The position numbers and the translations under genes are program-made. The notes below the pieces were generated by a model. It searched no databases. It was not told where the DNA came from and worked only from the letters and a program-made list of their open reading frames with translations. Below, piece after piece: positions 1-8,856 of a stretch of DNA of 32,865 nt. The DNA comes from Gammaproteobacteria bacterium. Lineage in GTDB: Bacteria; Pseudomonadota; Gammaproteobacteria; Pseudomonadales; Pseudohongiellaceae. Location of the stretch: the NCBI GenBank assembly GCA_009844085.1, contig VYCF01000053.1, positions 1-32,865 of the forward strand, read 5' to 3'. How positions within the stretch are numbered: the first letter of the stretch is position 1; every line of letters begins with the position of its first letter.

Positions 1-80
1 TCGCCGAGCATGACCACGGACAACGCGATCATACTGGTTCTGGTTTCAGCAGTTATCGCAAGTCGGCGGACTTTTTCTTG
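1..80. other. Window edge beyond the integrase 3' end; no gene assigned
   Basis: This is the stretch past the stop codon of the minus-strand integrase. On the minus strand an ATG at 30-32 opens a frame reading MIALSVVMLG that leaves the window, so the start of a downstream gene is possible, but no clear ribosome binding site precedes it. On the plus strand a short frame (10-180) begins with a hydrophobic stretch but runs antisense into the integrase. Neither can be supported as a gene. Confidence 0.2.
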
Positions 81-1310
81 CTATTTGAGGGCTAACCGGA
101 CGGACTTGTACTGGGCGCTGCCATGGCGTTCCGCCAAGCCGGCGCCGATGTACCTGTTCGTGGTTCTGATCGAACTGTGACCCGCGTCATCGCGAATGTG
201 ATGAAGGGGACGATGCGGAACGTCGAATGAAATCCCCGTATGGCGCAGCCAATGCGGGGTTGTCACTTCGAGTACTTCCGCGTCTTCGATCTTGCCCTCG
301 GCTCGCATGTTCCAGGCGGCGTGCATGAATACCTGTTTGCACAGTTGCCTGATCCTTGTTGTTGTGAGCGTTCCGCTCTTCGATCTTCCATGCACGAGAA
401 CCGAGTTCTCGCCGGGCAGGGGCAGCCCCGTCAGTCCGCGGTAACGCCGGTAGCGCTTGAGCGCTTCCAGCATGTCGCCGCAAACGGATACGGTTCGTTC
501 CTTGTTGCCCTTGCCGACGGTTTTGAACCACCAGCGGCCATGGGCGTCCCTGAAAAAGTGCCCCATGTTCGGCCGCCAGCGGTCGGATTCCACAAACTCC
601 GAAATGCGCAAGTACATGCAGAACATCGCCGAAAGCACGAACAGGGTGCGTTCGTGGTTCTTCGGTTCGAAATCCGCCAGCTCTTCCGCCGCGTCCAGTA
701 CGTAATGCCACTGTTCGGTGGACAATACCCGCGGCGGCGGTGCTTCTTGCTCGGTCATGATGAATTTCGACTTCTGCCGCATTCGCTTGACCGGATTTTG
801 AAGAATGTAGGCCTCTTCAACGAGGAAATTGAAAAAACTTCCCAGGGTGTTGAAGCAGGTCCTCAAAGTTCCGGCGCTCACGGCGTATTGACCTTTCCTT
901 GAGCAATACGGTCTCCACTTGCGATTCGGAACCCTTTTACCCCTCACGTCCCTGAAGCGAACCTGTCTAGTCCTGCCGATCCAGGCTCTTGGGGGGTTTA
1001 CACAGAACTCTATGAACTTTTCGATGTCCTGGCGTTGGGTCTCCCTCAGCGACTTTCCGTTCACCAGCCATGTCCAAGCCAACAATTGTTCGAGAGTTTT
1101 ACGATACTGCCTGAAGGTTTCCTGGCTACCTCTATAGGTGTAGATGAACTCGGCGGCCATTTGATAATCCTCCATGGCCTGCTCCGAACATCCGCCAAGC
1201 ACCCTTTCCACGCCATCCTCACTGACGCGACGGCTACCGGGATTTTCCATATGTTCCAAGGTATCGAAGAAGGGCTTGGGAGCCCTTTTGAGTGCAGAGT
1301 CTTTACTCAT
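81..1310 (-). CDS. Tyrosine recombinase / phage-type integrase
   Basis: Site-specific recombinase of about 409 aa that would cut and rejoin DNA through a tyrosine nucleophile. All catalytic positions are visible: Arg in LRISEF (about residue 235), Lys in GKGNKER (about 267), His and Arg in HWLRH (353, 356), His in AGHSS (378) and the Tyr in NRYIG (387). The N-terminal part (about 60-180) fits a SAM-like core-binding domain. The frame is open from 1343, but the ATG at 1310 is preferred because GAGGA lies 8 nt before it. The gene looks less GC-rich than its neighbours, which hints at transfer. It stands alone next to dyads that could be operators or attachment sequence. Not close enough to XerC/XerD by eye to name it; chromosomal housekeeping function is unlikely. 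Confidence 0.9.
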   Translation of the reverse strand: MSKDSALKRAPKPFFDTLEHMENPGSRRVSEDGVERVLGGCSEQAMEDYQMAAEFIYTYRGSQETFRQYRKTLEQLLAWTWLVNGKSLRETQRQDIEKFIEFCVNPPRAWIGRTRQVRFRDVRGKRVPNRKWRPYCSRKGQYAVSAGTLRTCFNTLGSFFNFLVEEAYILQNPVKRMRQKSKFIMTEQEAPPPRVLSTEQWHYVLDAAEELADFEPKNHERTLFVLSAMFCMYLRISEFVESDRWRPNMGHFFRDAHGRWWFKTVGKGNKERTVSVCGDMLEALKRYRRYRGLTGLPLPGENSVLVHGRSKSGTLTTTRIRQLCKQVFMHAAWNMRAEGKIEDAEVLEVTTPHWLRHTGISFDVPHRPLHHIRDDAGHSSIRTTNRYIGAGLAERHGSAQYKSVRLALK

Positions 1311-1331
1311 TTGCTTCGTCCTCTTGAAATA

Positions 1332-1431
1332 CAGCCAATCCATTGGCTGGTCCCTGCAACATTATGGGTAAAAACTCGTAAGGGCAATCAGATAATTGCC
1401 CGAATATAAAGACAATTCGTGGTAAGGGCAA
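1332..1431. promoter_or_regulatory. Dyads and direct repeats upstream of the integrase
   Basis: Two inverted repeats lie in the integrase 5' region: CAGCCAAT-CC-ATTGGCTG at 1332-1349 and GGGCAAT-CAGATA-ATTGCCC at 1382-1401. The decamer GTAAGGGCAA occurs at 1378-1387 and again at 1422-1431, 44 bp apart. CCATTGGCT of the first dyad recurs at 1458-1466. The second dyad, with 7-bp arms and a 6-bp spacer, has the form of a tyrosine recombinase core site, but it could equally be a repressor operator. The role is inferred; only the repeats are seen. Confidence 0.4.
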
Positions 1432-1505
1432 CACGCCGAGTCTGGACCCCGTCTTTACCATTGGCTATATTCGGCATTCACTCCAAAGCCAAAACAGAAA
1501 AGACC

Positions 1506-3317
1506 ATGCGCCGATTTCTTTTCAGGTTCAGTGCAGTCTCCCTGATCGCCCTGCTGCCGCTCGCGGCGAACGGCGATTTCGAACCCATCAGCCCCATCGA
1601 GTGGAACGAGGCCAAGGCCCGGCATCTGCTCGAGCGTGCAGGATTCGGCGCCCGGCCCGAGGAAGTGGCGGAGTTTGCCGCCATGACGCCGGCCGAGGCA
1701 GTGCGCCGGCTCGTCTATTTCGAGGGCGCGCCGGATGTGGAATTACCCGGGTTCGACCATTCGGGCGTATTCGACGAAGGTCTCGACCCCTTCCCGCCGA
1801 GCCGGCCGGCGACCACCGAGCTGGCGCGCAGGCAGGGACACGCGCTCGGCATTCAGGTCAAGCCCGGCGGCGACCGGCCCTTGCAGCCGGTGGTGAACAA
1901 GTTCTTCTACTGGCTGCGGGCGAGCCGGCTCGAAACCGACCGCGTGGCCTACTGGTGGGCCGAGCGCATGCTCAACAGCCCGCGCCCGCTCGAAGAGAAG
2001 ATGGCGCTGTTCTGGCACGGACATTTCGCCACCAACGAGAACAAGGTGCGCGATTACCGCAAGATGCTCAAGCAGCTCAACCTGTTCCAGGACAAGGGGC
2101 TGGGCGATTTCCGCGGCTTGCTGATCGGCGTGGCGCAGGATCCGGCCATGCTCAATTTTCTAGATGCCGGCGTAAACACCAAGGGTTCTCCGAACGAGAA
2201 CTTCGCCCGGGAGATCATGGAACTGTTCACCATGGGCGTCGGCAATTACGGCGAGAGCGATGTACGCGAGGCGGCCCGGGCATTTACCGGCTGGAATTAC
2301 GAAGGGCTCGAATTCACGGTCGTCACCGAGGACCATGATTTCGGCGTCAAGCGCGTGCTTGGGCGGGAAGGCGATTTCGACGGCGTCGAAGTCATCGACA
2401 TCATTCTCGAACAGGACGCCACGGCGGAATTCATCGCGCGCAAGATCTACAACTATTTCGTCAGCGAGGAACTCGACGACGACTCGGCCGGGGAACTCGG
2501 CGCCTGGCTGAAGGATTCGAATTACGACATCGCGGCTTATATGGAGCACCTGTTCCTGTCGCGGGATTTTTATCGGGACGAGGTGATAGGCAGCCGCATC
2601 AAGGGGCCGGTGGAATACGTGGTTTCGACTTATCGCCTGCTTGGCCTCGACAGCATTCCCGGCACGCCGGACTTCAACCGGATTACCGGTTCGCTCGGCC
2701 AGCGGCTGATGCATCCGCCGACGGTCGCCGGCTGGAGCGAAGGGCGCGCCTGGATCACCCCCAGTCTGCTTTTCGAGCGCGGCAATTTCGTGCTCGACGT
2801 GGTGTTCCCCGACATCGCCTTTCTGCCGCCGGATCGCCATCCCGGCTATGGCGGCGAGGGAATCCTCAGCGTGCACGAGCGGCTGCGGCGGGGAATGGAC
2901 ATCAGCGCGGCGACCCTGCCGCCGATGATGGCCGAGGAAGCGCCCGACATGAGTGAATTGTCCGCTTCCAACATGCTTGCCGACAGCGACGAGGCCTTCA
3001 ATACGCGTTACGGCAGCTATCGCGGCTGGCAGATGGCGATCGAGCGGGTGAAGCCGATTCCACGGGACATGGCGCGGGTCGATCTCGCCGCCATGGTGAC
3101 GGAAGCAGGCCTGCAGACGCCGATTGAGGTGGTCGACTATCTGACCGCGCACTTCTTTACCGTGCCGCCCGAGCCTGCCACTATTGCGGCGATGGCCGAA
3201 TACCTGGAAGCCGAACTCGGCACCGCCGATGTCGCTCAAGCGACGAGCTTCATGGAAGAGTCGATGCGGGGGCTGTTGCACGTGTTGCTCAGCCGCCCGG
3301 AATATCAACTGAATTGA
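1506..3317 (+). CDS. DUF1800 family exported protein
   Basis: Protein of about 603 aa with an N-terminal Sec-type signal (MRRFLFRF, then a hydrophobic core ending LAANG). Family marks are ARHLLERAGFG near the N-terminus, FWHGHFATNENK, the central NENFAREIMELFTMGVGNY stretch, ARAFTGW, KGPVEYV and a C-terminal PPTVAGWSEG. These are typical of DUF1800, whose biochemical role is unknown. An upstream GTG at 1419 keeps the frame open, but the ATG at 1506 sits directly before the signal peptide; its ribosome binding site is weak. The DUF1501 gene starts 26 nt downstream, the usual partner arrangement, so the two are probably co-transcribed and act outside the cytoplasm. Confidence 0.9.
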   Translation: MRRFLFRFSAVSLIALLPLAANGDFEPISPIEWNEAKARHLLERAGFGARPEEVAEFAAMTPAEAVRRLVYFEGAPDVELPGFDHSGVFDEGLDPFPPSRPATTELARRQGHALGIQVKPGGDRPLQPVVNKFFYWLRASRLETDRVAYWWAERMLNSPRPLEEKMALFWHGHFATNENKVRDYRKMLKQLNLFQDKGLGDFRGLLIGVAQDPAMLNFLDAGVNTKGSPNENFAREIMELFTMGVGNYGESDVREAARAFTGWNYEGLEFTVVTEDHDFGVKRVLGREGDFDGVEVIDIILEQDATAEFIARKIYNYFVSEELDDDSAGELGAWLKDSNYDIAAYMEHLFLSRDFYRDEVIGSRIKGPVEYVVSTYRLLGLDSIPGTPDFNRITGSLGQRLMHPPTVAGWSEGRAWITPSLLFERGNFVLDVVFPDIAFLPPDRHPGYGGEGILSVHERLRRGMDISAATLPPMMAEEAPDMSELSASNMLADSDEAFNTRYGSYRGWQMAIERVKPIPRDMARVDLAAMVTEAGLQTPIEVVDYLTAHFFTVPPEPATIAAMAEYLEAELGTADVAQATSFMEESMRGLLHVLLSRPEYQLN

Positions 3318-3343
3318 AGACGACGAAATCCGGAGGAAAGACC

Positions 3344-4561
3344 ATGGTCAGGAAGCCCGCCCCTGGTAAGACGATTAGCAGACGCAGCTTGCTGGCCGGT
3401 GGTTTGACCACCGTCAGCGCCCTGGCCGCGGCGCCATTGTTCAGCCCCCGCGCCTGGGCCCAGGCCGACCGGGAGCAACCCATCCTGGTGTCGGTGGAGC
3501 TTTCCGGAGGCAATGACGGCCTGAACACGATCGTGCCCTACGGCGACGACGCCTATTACCGGCATCGGCCCACCATCGGCATCAAGCCTGACGAGGTGCG
3601 CAAGCTCGACGATCATTTCGGTCTCAATCCCGGCCTGCTCGGTTTCGAGAGGCTGTGGGAAACCGACGATTTCGCCATCGTCCACGGCTGCGGTTACGAG
3701 CGGCCTTCCTATTCGCATTTCACGTCGATGGCCTATTGGCATACGGCCGCGCCCAACCGCGGAGACGAATTCGGCTGGCTCGGCCGGCTCGCCGATTCTC
3801 TCGACGGCGCCACGGGCACGGACGTGCTGATCAATATCGGCTCAAGCCAGTCGCTGGCGGTGAAAAGCCGGCTGCATACGCCGGTGGTGTTCGACAATCC
3901 GGAGCGTTTCCAGCGCCGAGCGTTCGAAAGCCAGGCGCCGCTGATGCAGCGTGTGGACGAGTCGGCGGGCAATCCGAGCCGGGCATTCCTCAATGACGTT
4001 GCGCGCAGCGCGTTGACGGCTTCGGCGCAGATTCGCGACGCCTGGGGGAACTATCGCACGCCCATCGACTACGGGCTCAACGGAATGGACCTGCCGAAGG
4101 TCGCGGCCTGCATCGAAGCGGGGCTGCCGGCGCGCATCTATCACGTGTCCTATCGCAACAACGCTTTCGACACGCATGTGCAGCAAGTCAACCTGCACCG
4201 GCGCATCCTGGCGTACACGGCTGACGCGATAAACGGCTTCATTCGCGACCTGGAGCGCATCGGGCAGGCGCATCGGGTGCTGGTGCTCGTCTATTCGGAG
4301 TTCGGGCGCCGCGTTCCGGAAAACGCCAATCTCGGCACGGATCACGGCTCGGCCAACGTGATGTTCCTGGCCGGCAAGCCGGTGATTCCGGGGCATTACG
4401 GCACGCCGCCGAGCCTGACGAACCTGGTGGACGGCGACAACCTGCAACACACGGTCGATTTCCGCCAGGTCTACGCCACGGCCGTAGACAACTGGATGCA
4501 ACCCGGCGCCTCCGAAACCGTCCTCAAAGGCCGCTTTGCTCCAATACACGCAATCGCATAG
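3344..4561 (+). CDS. DUF1501 family protein with Tat signal
   Basis: Protein of about 405 aa carrying a twin-arginine signal: SRRSLLAGG followed by a hydrophobic stretch and a cleavage-like AWAQA. The body has DUF1501 marks: LVSVELSGGNDGLNTIVPY, then HGCGY with YSHFTSMAYWHT, DTHVQQ, and near the end VYSEFGRRV with TDHGSANVMF. The family has an alkaline-phosphatase-like fold; substrates are not established. The frame is open from a TTG at 3314, but the ATG at 3344 is chosen because GGAGGAAAG lies right before it and the Tat motif then falls at the expected distance. It follows the DUF1800 gene by 26 nt. Tat export implies that it folds, perhaps with a cofactor, before export. Confidence 0.9.
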   Translation: MVRKPAPGKTISRRSLLAGGLTTVSALAAAPLFSPRAWAQADREQPILVSVELSGGNDGLNTIVPYGDDAYYRHRPTIGIKPDEVRKLDDHFGLNPGLLGFERLWETDDFAIVHGCGYERPSYSHFTSMAYWHTAAPNRGDEFGWLGRLADSLDGATGTDVLINIGSSQSLAVKSRLHTPVVFDNPERFQRRAFESQAPLMQRVDESAGNPSRAFLNDVARSALTASAQIRDAWGNYRTPIDYGLNGMDLPKVAACIEAGLPARIYHVSYRNNAFDTHVQQVNLHRRILAYTADAINGFIRDLERIGQAHRVLVLVYSEFGRRVPENANLGTDHGSANVMFLAGKPVIPGHYGTPPSLTNLVDGDNLQHTVDFRQVYATAVDNWMQPGASETVLKGRFAPIHAIA

Positions 4562-4567
4562 TTCTTA

Positions 4568-4591
4568 ACGGGCGAGGCATGCCTCGCCCGT
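4568..4591. repeat. Perfect 24-bp palindrome (hairpin)
   Basis: A perfect self-complementary sequence of GGGCGAGGC/GCCTCGCCC type sits 6 nt after the DUF1501 stop codon and 46 nt before the next start. It is followed by TCCCTACG, not by a T-run, so a classical intrinsic terminator is doubtful. It resembles REP-type palindromes and may stop or stabilise the upstream transcript. Confidence 0.6.
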
Positions 4592-4637
4592 CCCTACGCG
4601 CTATTATTCGTTCCTCTCGATTAGCGAGGAACAGAAT

Positions 4638-7538
4638 ATGTTCTCCAGATTCTTGGCGGCGGGTGCCGCGCTGCTTGTCTGCTTGCCGGTTTCGGCTCAG
4701 GAAAACCTGACGCCGAACGGTATTGCCGACCAGCGCGCCGGGGCTTATGCCTTTCTCAATGCGAACATCTATCAGCCCGACGGCAGTATTCTCGCCGGAG
4801 GCAGCTTGCTTGTTCGCGAGGGTCGTATCGTTGAGATTAGCGACGACGATGATGTGCCCGCGGGCTACTTTCCCATCGATCTTGCCGGCAAGTATGTATA
4901 TCCCGGCCTGATCGATATCTATACCGATTACGGCATCCCTGAACTCGACCGGCCGCAGGACGAAAACGGCGGCGGGGAGAATCTTGAGCCTGATGACCGG
5001 GCTCGTAATGTCAATGACGCCATTCGGGCCGACTTTCGCGCCGCGGCGGCTTTCGTGCCCGACGAGGACGACCGGGAAGAATTGCGGGAGCGCGGCTTTA
5101 CCGCGGTGTTGAGCCTGCTTCCCGACGGCATTGCCCGCGGCACTTCGGCCTTGATCACACTTGGCGACGAGAGAGCGAGCGAAGCCATCGTCGTCGCGGA
5201 TGCGGCGGCGCATTATTCGCTCGACAAGGGGACTTCGATCCAGGCGATGCCGACTTCGCTGATGGGGTCTTTTGCGCTCTTGCGGCAGACTTACATGGAC
5301 GCCGAGTGGTTCGGCGCCCAGGAGCCGCGGCCTTTTACCGATGCCACGCTCGAAGCCTGGAACGGTACGCAGGATCTGCCCCAGATCATGGAAGTCGACA
5401 ATTGGCAGGAAGCGCTGACCGTCGATGGCATGGGCAACGATTTCGGGGTGGAATACGTGCTCAAGACCACCGGCGACAGTTATCGCCGGGTGGAGGAGAT
5501 CGCGGCTACCGGCGCCAGCCTCATCGTGCCGCTCGATTTTCCCGAAGCGCCTGAAGTGGCCGACCCGCTCGACGCGGAGGAGGTCAGCTTCGAAGCGCTC
5601 AAGCATTGGGAGCTGGCGCCGTTCAATCCGCGCCTGCTGGCTGAGCAGGGCATCGACTTTTCGCTGACCAGCGCCGGGGCCGGTAGTGATTTCTGGCCCA
5701 ATCTGCGCAAGGCCGTGAGCAACGGCCTGCCGGCGGAGACCGCCATCGCCGCGTTGACCACCGTTCCGGCCGAAACTCTCGGCGTTTCCGATCTGGTCGG
5801 GCAACTCGCTCCCGGCGCCCTGGCCAATTTTCTCGTCGTCTCGGGCGAGTTGCTCGATGAAGACACCGTGCTGCTCGAAAGCTGGATCCAGGGCAAACGT
5901 TACGTGATCAATCCGGGCCGGCAGGAGAACGCGGGCCGCTATGAACTGGCGCTCGACGGGCAGACCCGTGTACTAGATATCGTATTCGACGGCGCCGATC
6001 CTGAAGCGACGCTCGACCCCGACGGCGATTCGAGTTCGGCCAATATCGAACTCGTCGACGATCTCATCACCCTCGATTTTGCCTGGGACGACGACGGCAA
6101 TCGCATCCGGCTCAACGGCTGGAGCGACGCCGGCGGCTGGCGCGGCAACGCGCTCACTCCTTCGGGCGAGTCGCTGTCCTGGCAGTTGAGCCGGGTCGAC
6201 GCCGCCCGGGCCGAGGAAGCGGACGAGGCCGCCGAGGTGGCCGAGGTGCCTTCACCGGTGCTGTATCCCTTCAGCGCCTATGGCCGCACGGAATTGCCCC
6301 AGCCCCGGGATTTCGTCGTCCGCGGCGCCACCGTCTGGACCAACGAGGATGAAGGCGTCCTGATCACCGACGTGCTCGTGCGCGACGGCCGGATCGAAGC
6401 GGTCGGCGACGATCTCGACGCCGATGGCGCTGCCGAGATCGACGGCAGCGGCAAGCATCTCACGCCCGGCATCATCGACGAGCATTCGCATATCGCCCTG
6501 TTCAACATCAACGAGACCCAGACCAATTCGAGCATGGTGGAAATGAACGACGTCGTCGATTCGGAGAGCATCAATATCTATCGCAACGCCGCCGGGGGCG
6601 TGACGGCTGCGCAGTTGCTGCACGGATCGGCCAATCCCATCGGCGGCCAGTCGGCCATCGTCAAGATGCGCTGGGGCGAACCGGCCCGGGGGCTGCTGAT
6701 CGAAGACGCCGCCCCGTTCATCAAGTTCGCGCTCGGCGAGAACGTCAAGCGCAGCACGAACCCTGCGTCGGTGCGCTATCCGCAGACGCGCATGGGGGTC
6801 GAGCAGGTCTTCGTCAACGCCCTCTCCCAGGCGCGCGAATACGGCCGGGCCTGGGACGAGTACAATGACCTGCCGGCTTCACAACGGCAGCAGACTGCGC
6901 CGCCGCGGCGCGACCTCGTTCACGAGGCCATGCTCGATGTGCTCAATGGCGACTTGTATGTCACCAGCCATTCCTACGTACAGTCCGAGATCAACATGCT
7001 CATGCACGTGGCCGAACAGTTCGACTTCAACATCAACACCTTCACCCACATCCTCGAAGGCTACAAGGTCGCCGACAAGATGGCCCAGCACGGCGCCGGC
7101 GGTTCGACCTTCTCCGACTGGTGGGGCTACAAGTGGGAAGTGCGTTACGCGATTCCCTATAACGCCGCGCTGATGCAACAGGCCGGCGTGGTCGTCGCGA
7201 TCAACTCGGACGACGCCGAGATGGCGCGCCGGCTCAACCAGGAAGCCGCCAAGGCGGTCAAGTACGGCAACGTGAGCGAAGTCGACGCGCTCAAGATGGT
7301 TACGCTCAATCCGGCCATGCTTATGCATCTCGACGACCGCATGGGCAGCATCCGGCCGGGCAAGGACGCCGATCTCGTACTCTGGTCCGATCACCCGCTG
7401 TCGGTCTACGCCGTGGCGGAGACGACCTGGATCGAAGGCGCGCCCTTCTACGACCGGCAGGAAGACATGGCGCTGCGCGAGCAAATTGCCGCCGAGCGGG
7501 CGCGCATCATCGCTTCAATCACGAATCGCGGCGAATAA
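4638..7538 (+). CDS. Two-module exported amidohydrolase, N-terminal module degenerate
   Basis: Protein of 966 aa with a Sec signal (hydrophobic core ending PVSAQE). It holds two amidohydrolase-like modules of the imidazolonepropionase type. The C-terminal module (about 550-966) is complete by eye: H616-S-H618 in IIDEHSHIAL, His778 in TSHSY, His804 in FTHILEG and Asp858 in INSDDAE, followed by the usual RPGKDADLVLWS. In the N-terminal module (about 25-430) the HxH site after YPGLID reads Y95-T-D97 and the later metal histidines are missing, while its closing LAPGALANFLV is kept. A beta-rich linker (about 435-540) joins them. Likely a periplasmic metal-dependent hydrolase with a pseudoenzyme half; substrate unknown. 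The next amidohydrolase starts 13 nt later, so the genes form an operon. Confidence 0.88.
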   Translation: MFSRFLAAGAALLVCLPVSAQENLTPNGIADQRAGAYAFLNANIYQPDGSILAGGSLLVREGRIVEISDDDDVPAGYFPIDLAGKYVYPGLIDIYTDYGIPELDRPQDENGGGENLEPDDRARNVNDAIRADFRAAAAFVPDEDDREELRERGFTAVLSLLPDGIARGTSALITLGDERASEAIVVADAAAHYSLDKGTSIQAMPTSLMGSFALLRQTYMDAEWFGAQEPRPFTDATLEAWNGTQDLPQIMEVDNWQEALTVDGMGNDFGVEYVLKTTGDSYRRVEEIAATGASLIVPLDFPEAPEVADPLDAEEVSFEALKHWELAPFNPRLLAEQGIDFSLTSAGAGSDFWPNLRKAVSNGLPAETAIAALTTVPAETLGVSDLVGQLAPGALANFLVVSGELLDEDTVLLESWIQGKRYVINPGRQENAGRYELALDGQTRVLDIVFDGADPEATLDPDGDSSSANIELVDDLITLDFAWDDDGNRIRLNGWSDAGGWRGNALTPSGESLSWQLSRVDAARAEEADEAAEVAEVPSPVLYPFSAYGRTELPQPRDFVVRGATVWTNEDEGVLITDVLVRDGRIEAVGDDLDADGAAEIDGSGKHLTPGIIDEHSHIALFNINETQTNSSMVEMNDVVDSESINIYRNAAGGVTAAQLLHGSANPIGGQSAIVKMRWGEPARGLLIEDAAPFIKFALGENVKRSTNPASVRYPQTRMGVEQVFVNALSQAREYGRAWDEYNDLPASQRQQTAPPRRDLVHEAMLDVLNGDLYVTSHSYVQSEINMLMHVAEQFDFNINTFTHILEGYKVADKMAQHGAGGSTFSDWWGYKWEVRYAIPYNAALMQQAGVVVAINSDDAEMARRLNQEAAKAVKYGNVSEVDALKMVTLNPAMLMHLDDRMGSIRPGKDADLVLWSDHPLSVYAVAETTWIEGAPFYDRQEDMALREQIAAERARIIASITNRGE

Positions 7539-7551
7539 GGGGGAACGACAA

Positions 7552-8856
7552 ATGCGTAAACTGACTCAGGTAATTTGCACGCTGACCCTGATTGCCGCGG
7601 CCTTCGCCGCCAATGCGGTAGTGCCGACTCCGGCGCCGCCTCAAAGCGAACCCATAGCCCTGGTCGGCGCGATCATTCACGTCGGCGACGGCACGGTCAT
7701 CGGCGACGGCGTGATCACCTTCGACGAAGGCGTCATCACCGCCGTGGGCTCGGCCGCCGACGGCATCGACACGAGCGGCCATCTCGTCATCGATGTGCAA
7801 GGCAGCCACATCTATCCGGGGCTCGTATTGCCGAACTCCACGCTCGGACTGCTCGAAATCGCCAACATCCGCGCGACCAACGACGTGGTCGAGGAAGGCG
7901 ACATCAACGCCAGCGTGCGTTCGGCGATCGCCTACAACACCGACTCCGAACTGATTCCCGCCACTCGTTTCAATGGCATTCTCACCGCCCAGGTGACCCC
8001 GGAAGGCGGCCTGATTTCCGGCCTGTCGTCGATCTTCATGCTCGACGCCTGGAACTGGGAGGATGCCGCGCTTCGGCTCGACGACGGCCAGCACATGCAT
8101 TGGCCCGGCTTCAAGCGCAACCGGCGCAATCCGGATACCGGCCGGTTCGAACGCGTCGACAACGACGACTACCAGGCCCAGGTCGAATTGCTGCACGCAT
8201 TGTTCCGCGACGCGGTGAGCTACACCGGCGAGCCGCTCAATCTCAACCTCGCCGCCATGCAGGGCCTGTTCGACGGCAGCGGCAAGTTGTTCCTGCACGC
8301 CGACGGCGCCCGTGAAATCATCAGTGGAGTGCGTTTCGCGCGTTCCTATGGCGTACAGGACATTGTCCTGGTCTGCGGCGCCGAGGCCCTGCAGGTGAAG
8401 GACTTGTTGCTGGCCGAGTCGATTCCGGTGATCTACGAGCGCATTCACGCCTTGCCGGGAATGGAATGGCACGATGTCGACGCGCCTTTCAGGATGCCCT
8501 TCCTGTTGCAGGAGGCGGGACTCGAAGTCGGCATCGGCGGGGGCGACACCGAATTGCAACGCCAGCGCAATCTTCCGTTCTATGCCGGCACCGCCGCGGC
8601 CTACGGTTTCGACCGCGAAGCCGCTCTCGGCCTGGTGACCTTGAACAACGCGCGCATTCTCGGCGTCGACGACCGCGTCGGCTCGCTCGAAACCGGCAAG
8701 GACGCAACGCTGTTCATTTCCGTCGGCGACGCCCTCGACATGCGCACCAGCCAGGTGCTGGGCGCCTACATCCAGGGCCGCGACATCGACCTGTTCGGCA
8801 CCCAGCAGGAGTTGTACGAGAGATTCCGCGAGAAATATTCGAACCGGGTCGAATGA
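7552..8856 (+). CDS. Amidohydrolase-like exported protein lacking metal ligands
   Basis: Protein of 434 aa with a Sec signal (about residues 1-23). The start ATG follows AAGGGGGAA, a strong ribosome binding site; longer frames overlap the upstream gene and are rejected. The fold marks of an amidohydrolase are present: YPGL at about 91-94, FLHADGAREI, LGVDDRVGSLETGKDATLFIS. The HxH pair after YPGL is replaced by P94-N95-S96, and the Asp region reads IGGGDTE. It is therefore probably not a metal hydrolase by itself. It follows the 966-aa two-module protein by 13 nt, and a complex between the two is a reasonable inference. Its stop overlaps the start of the next gene (ATGA). Confidence 0.85.
   Translation: MRKLTQVICTLTLIAAAFAANAVVPTPAPPQSEPIALVGAIIHVGDGTVIGDGVITFDEGVITAVGSAADGIDTSGHLVIDVQGSHIYPGLVLPNSTLGLLEIANIRATNDVVEEGDINASVRSAIAYNTDSELIPATRFNGILTAQVTPEGGLISGLSSIFMLDAWNWEDAALRLDDGQHMHWPGFKRNRRNPDTGRFERVDNDDYQAQVELLHALFRDAVSYTGEPLNLNLAAMQGLFDGSGKLFLHADGAREIISGVRFARSYGVQDIVLVCGAEALQVKDLLLAESIPVIYERIHALPGMEWHDVDAPFRMPFLLQEAGLEVGIGGGDTELQRQRNLPFYAGTAAAYGFDREAALGLVTLNNARILGVDDRVGSLETGKDATLFISVGDALDMRTSQVLGAYIQGRDIDLFGTQQELYERFREKYSNRVE

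Noticed and set aside
10..180. Short plus-strand frame beginning MTTDNAIILVLV
   Set aside because: More than half of it is antisense to the integrase C-terminus that holds the catalytic tyrosine, and no ribosome binding site is visible.
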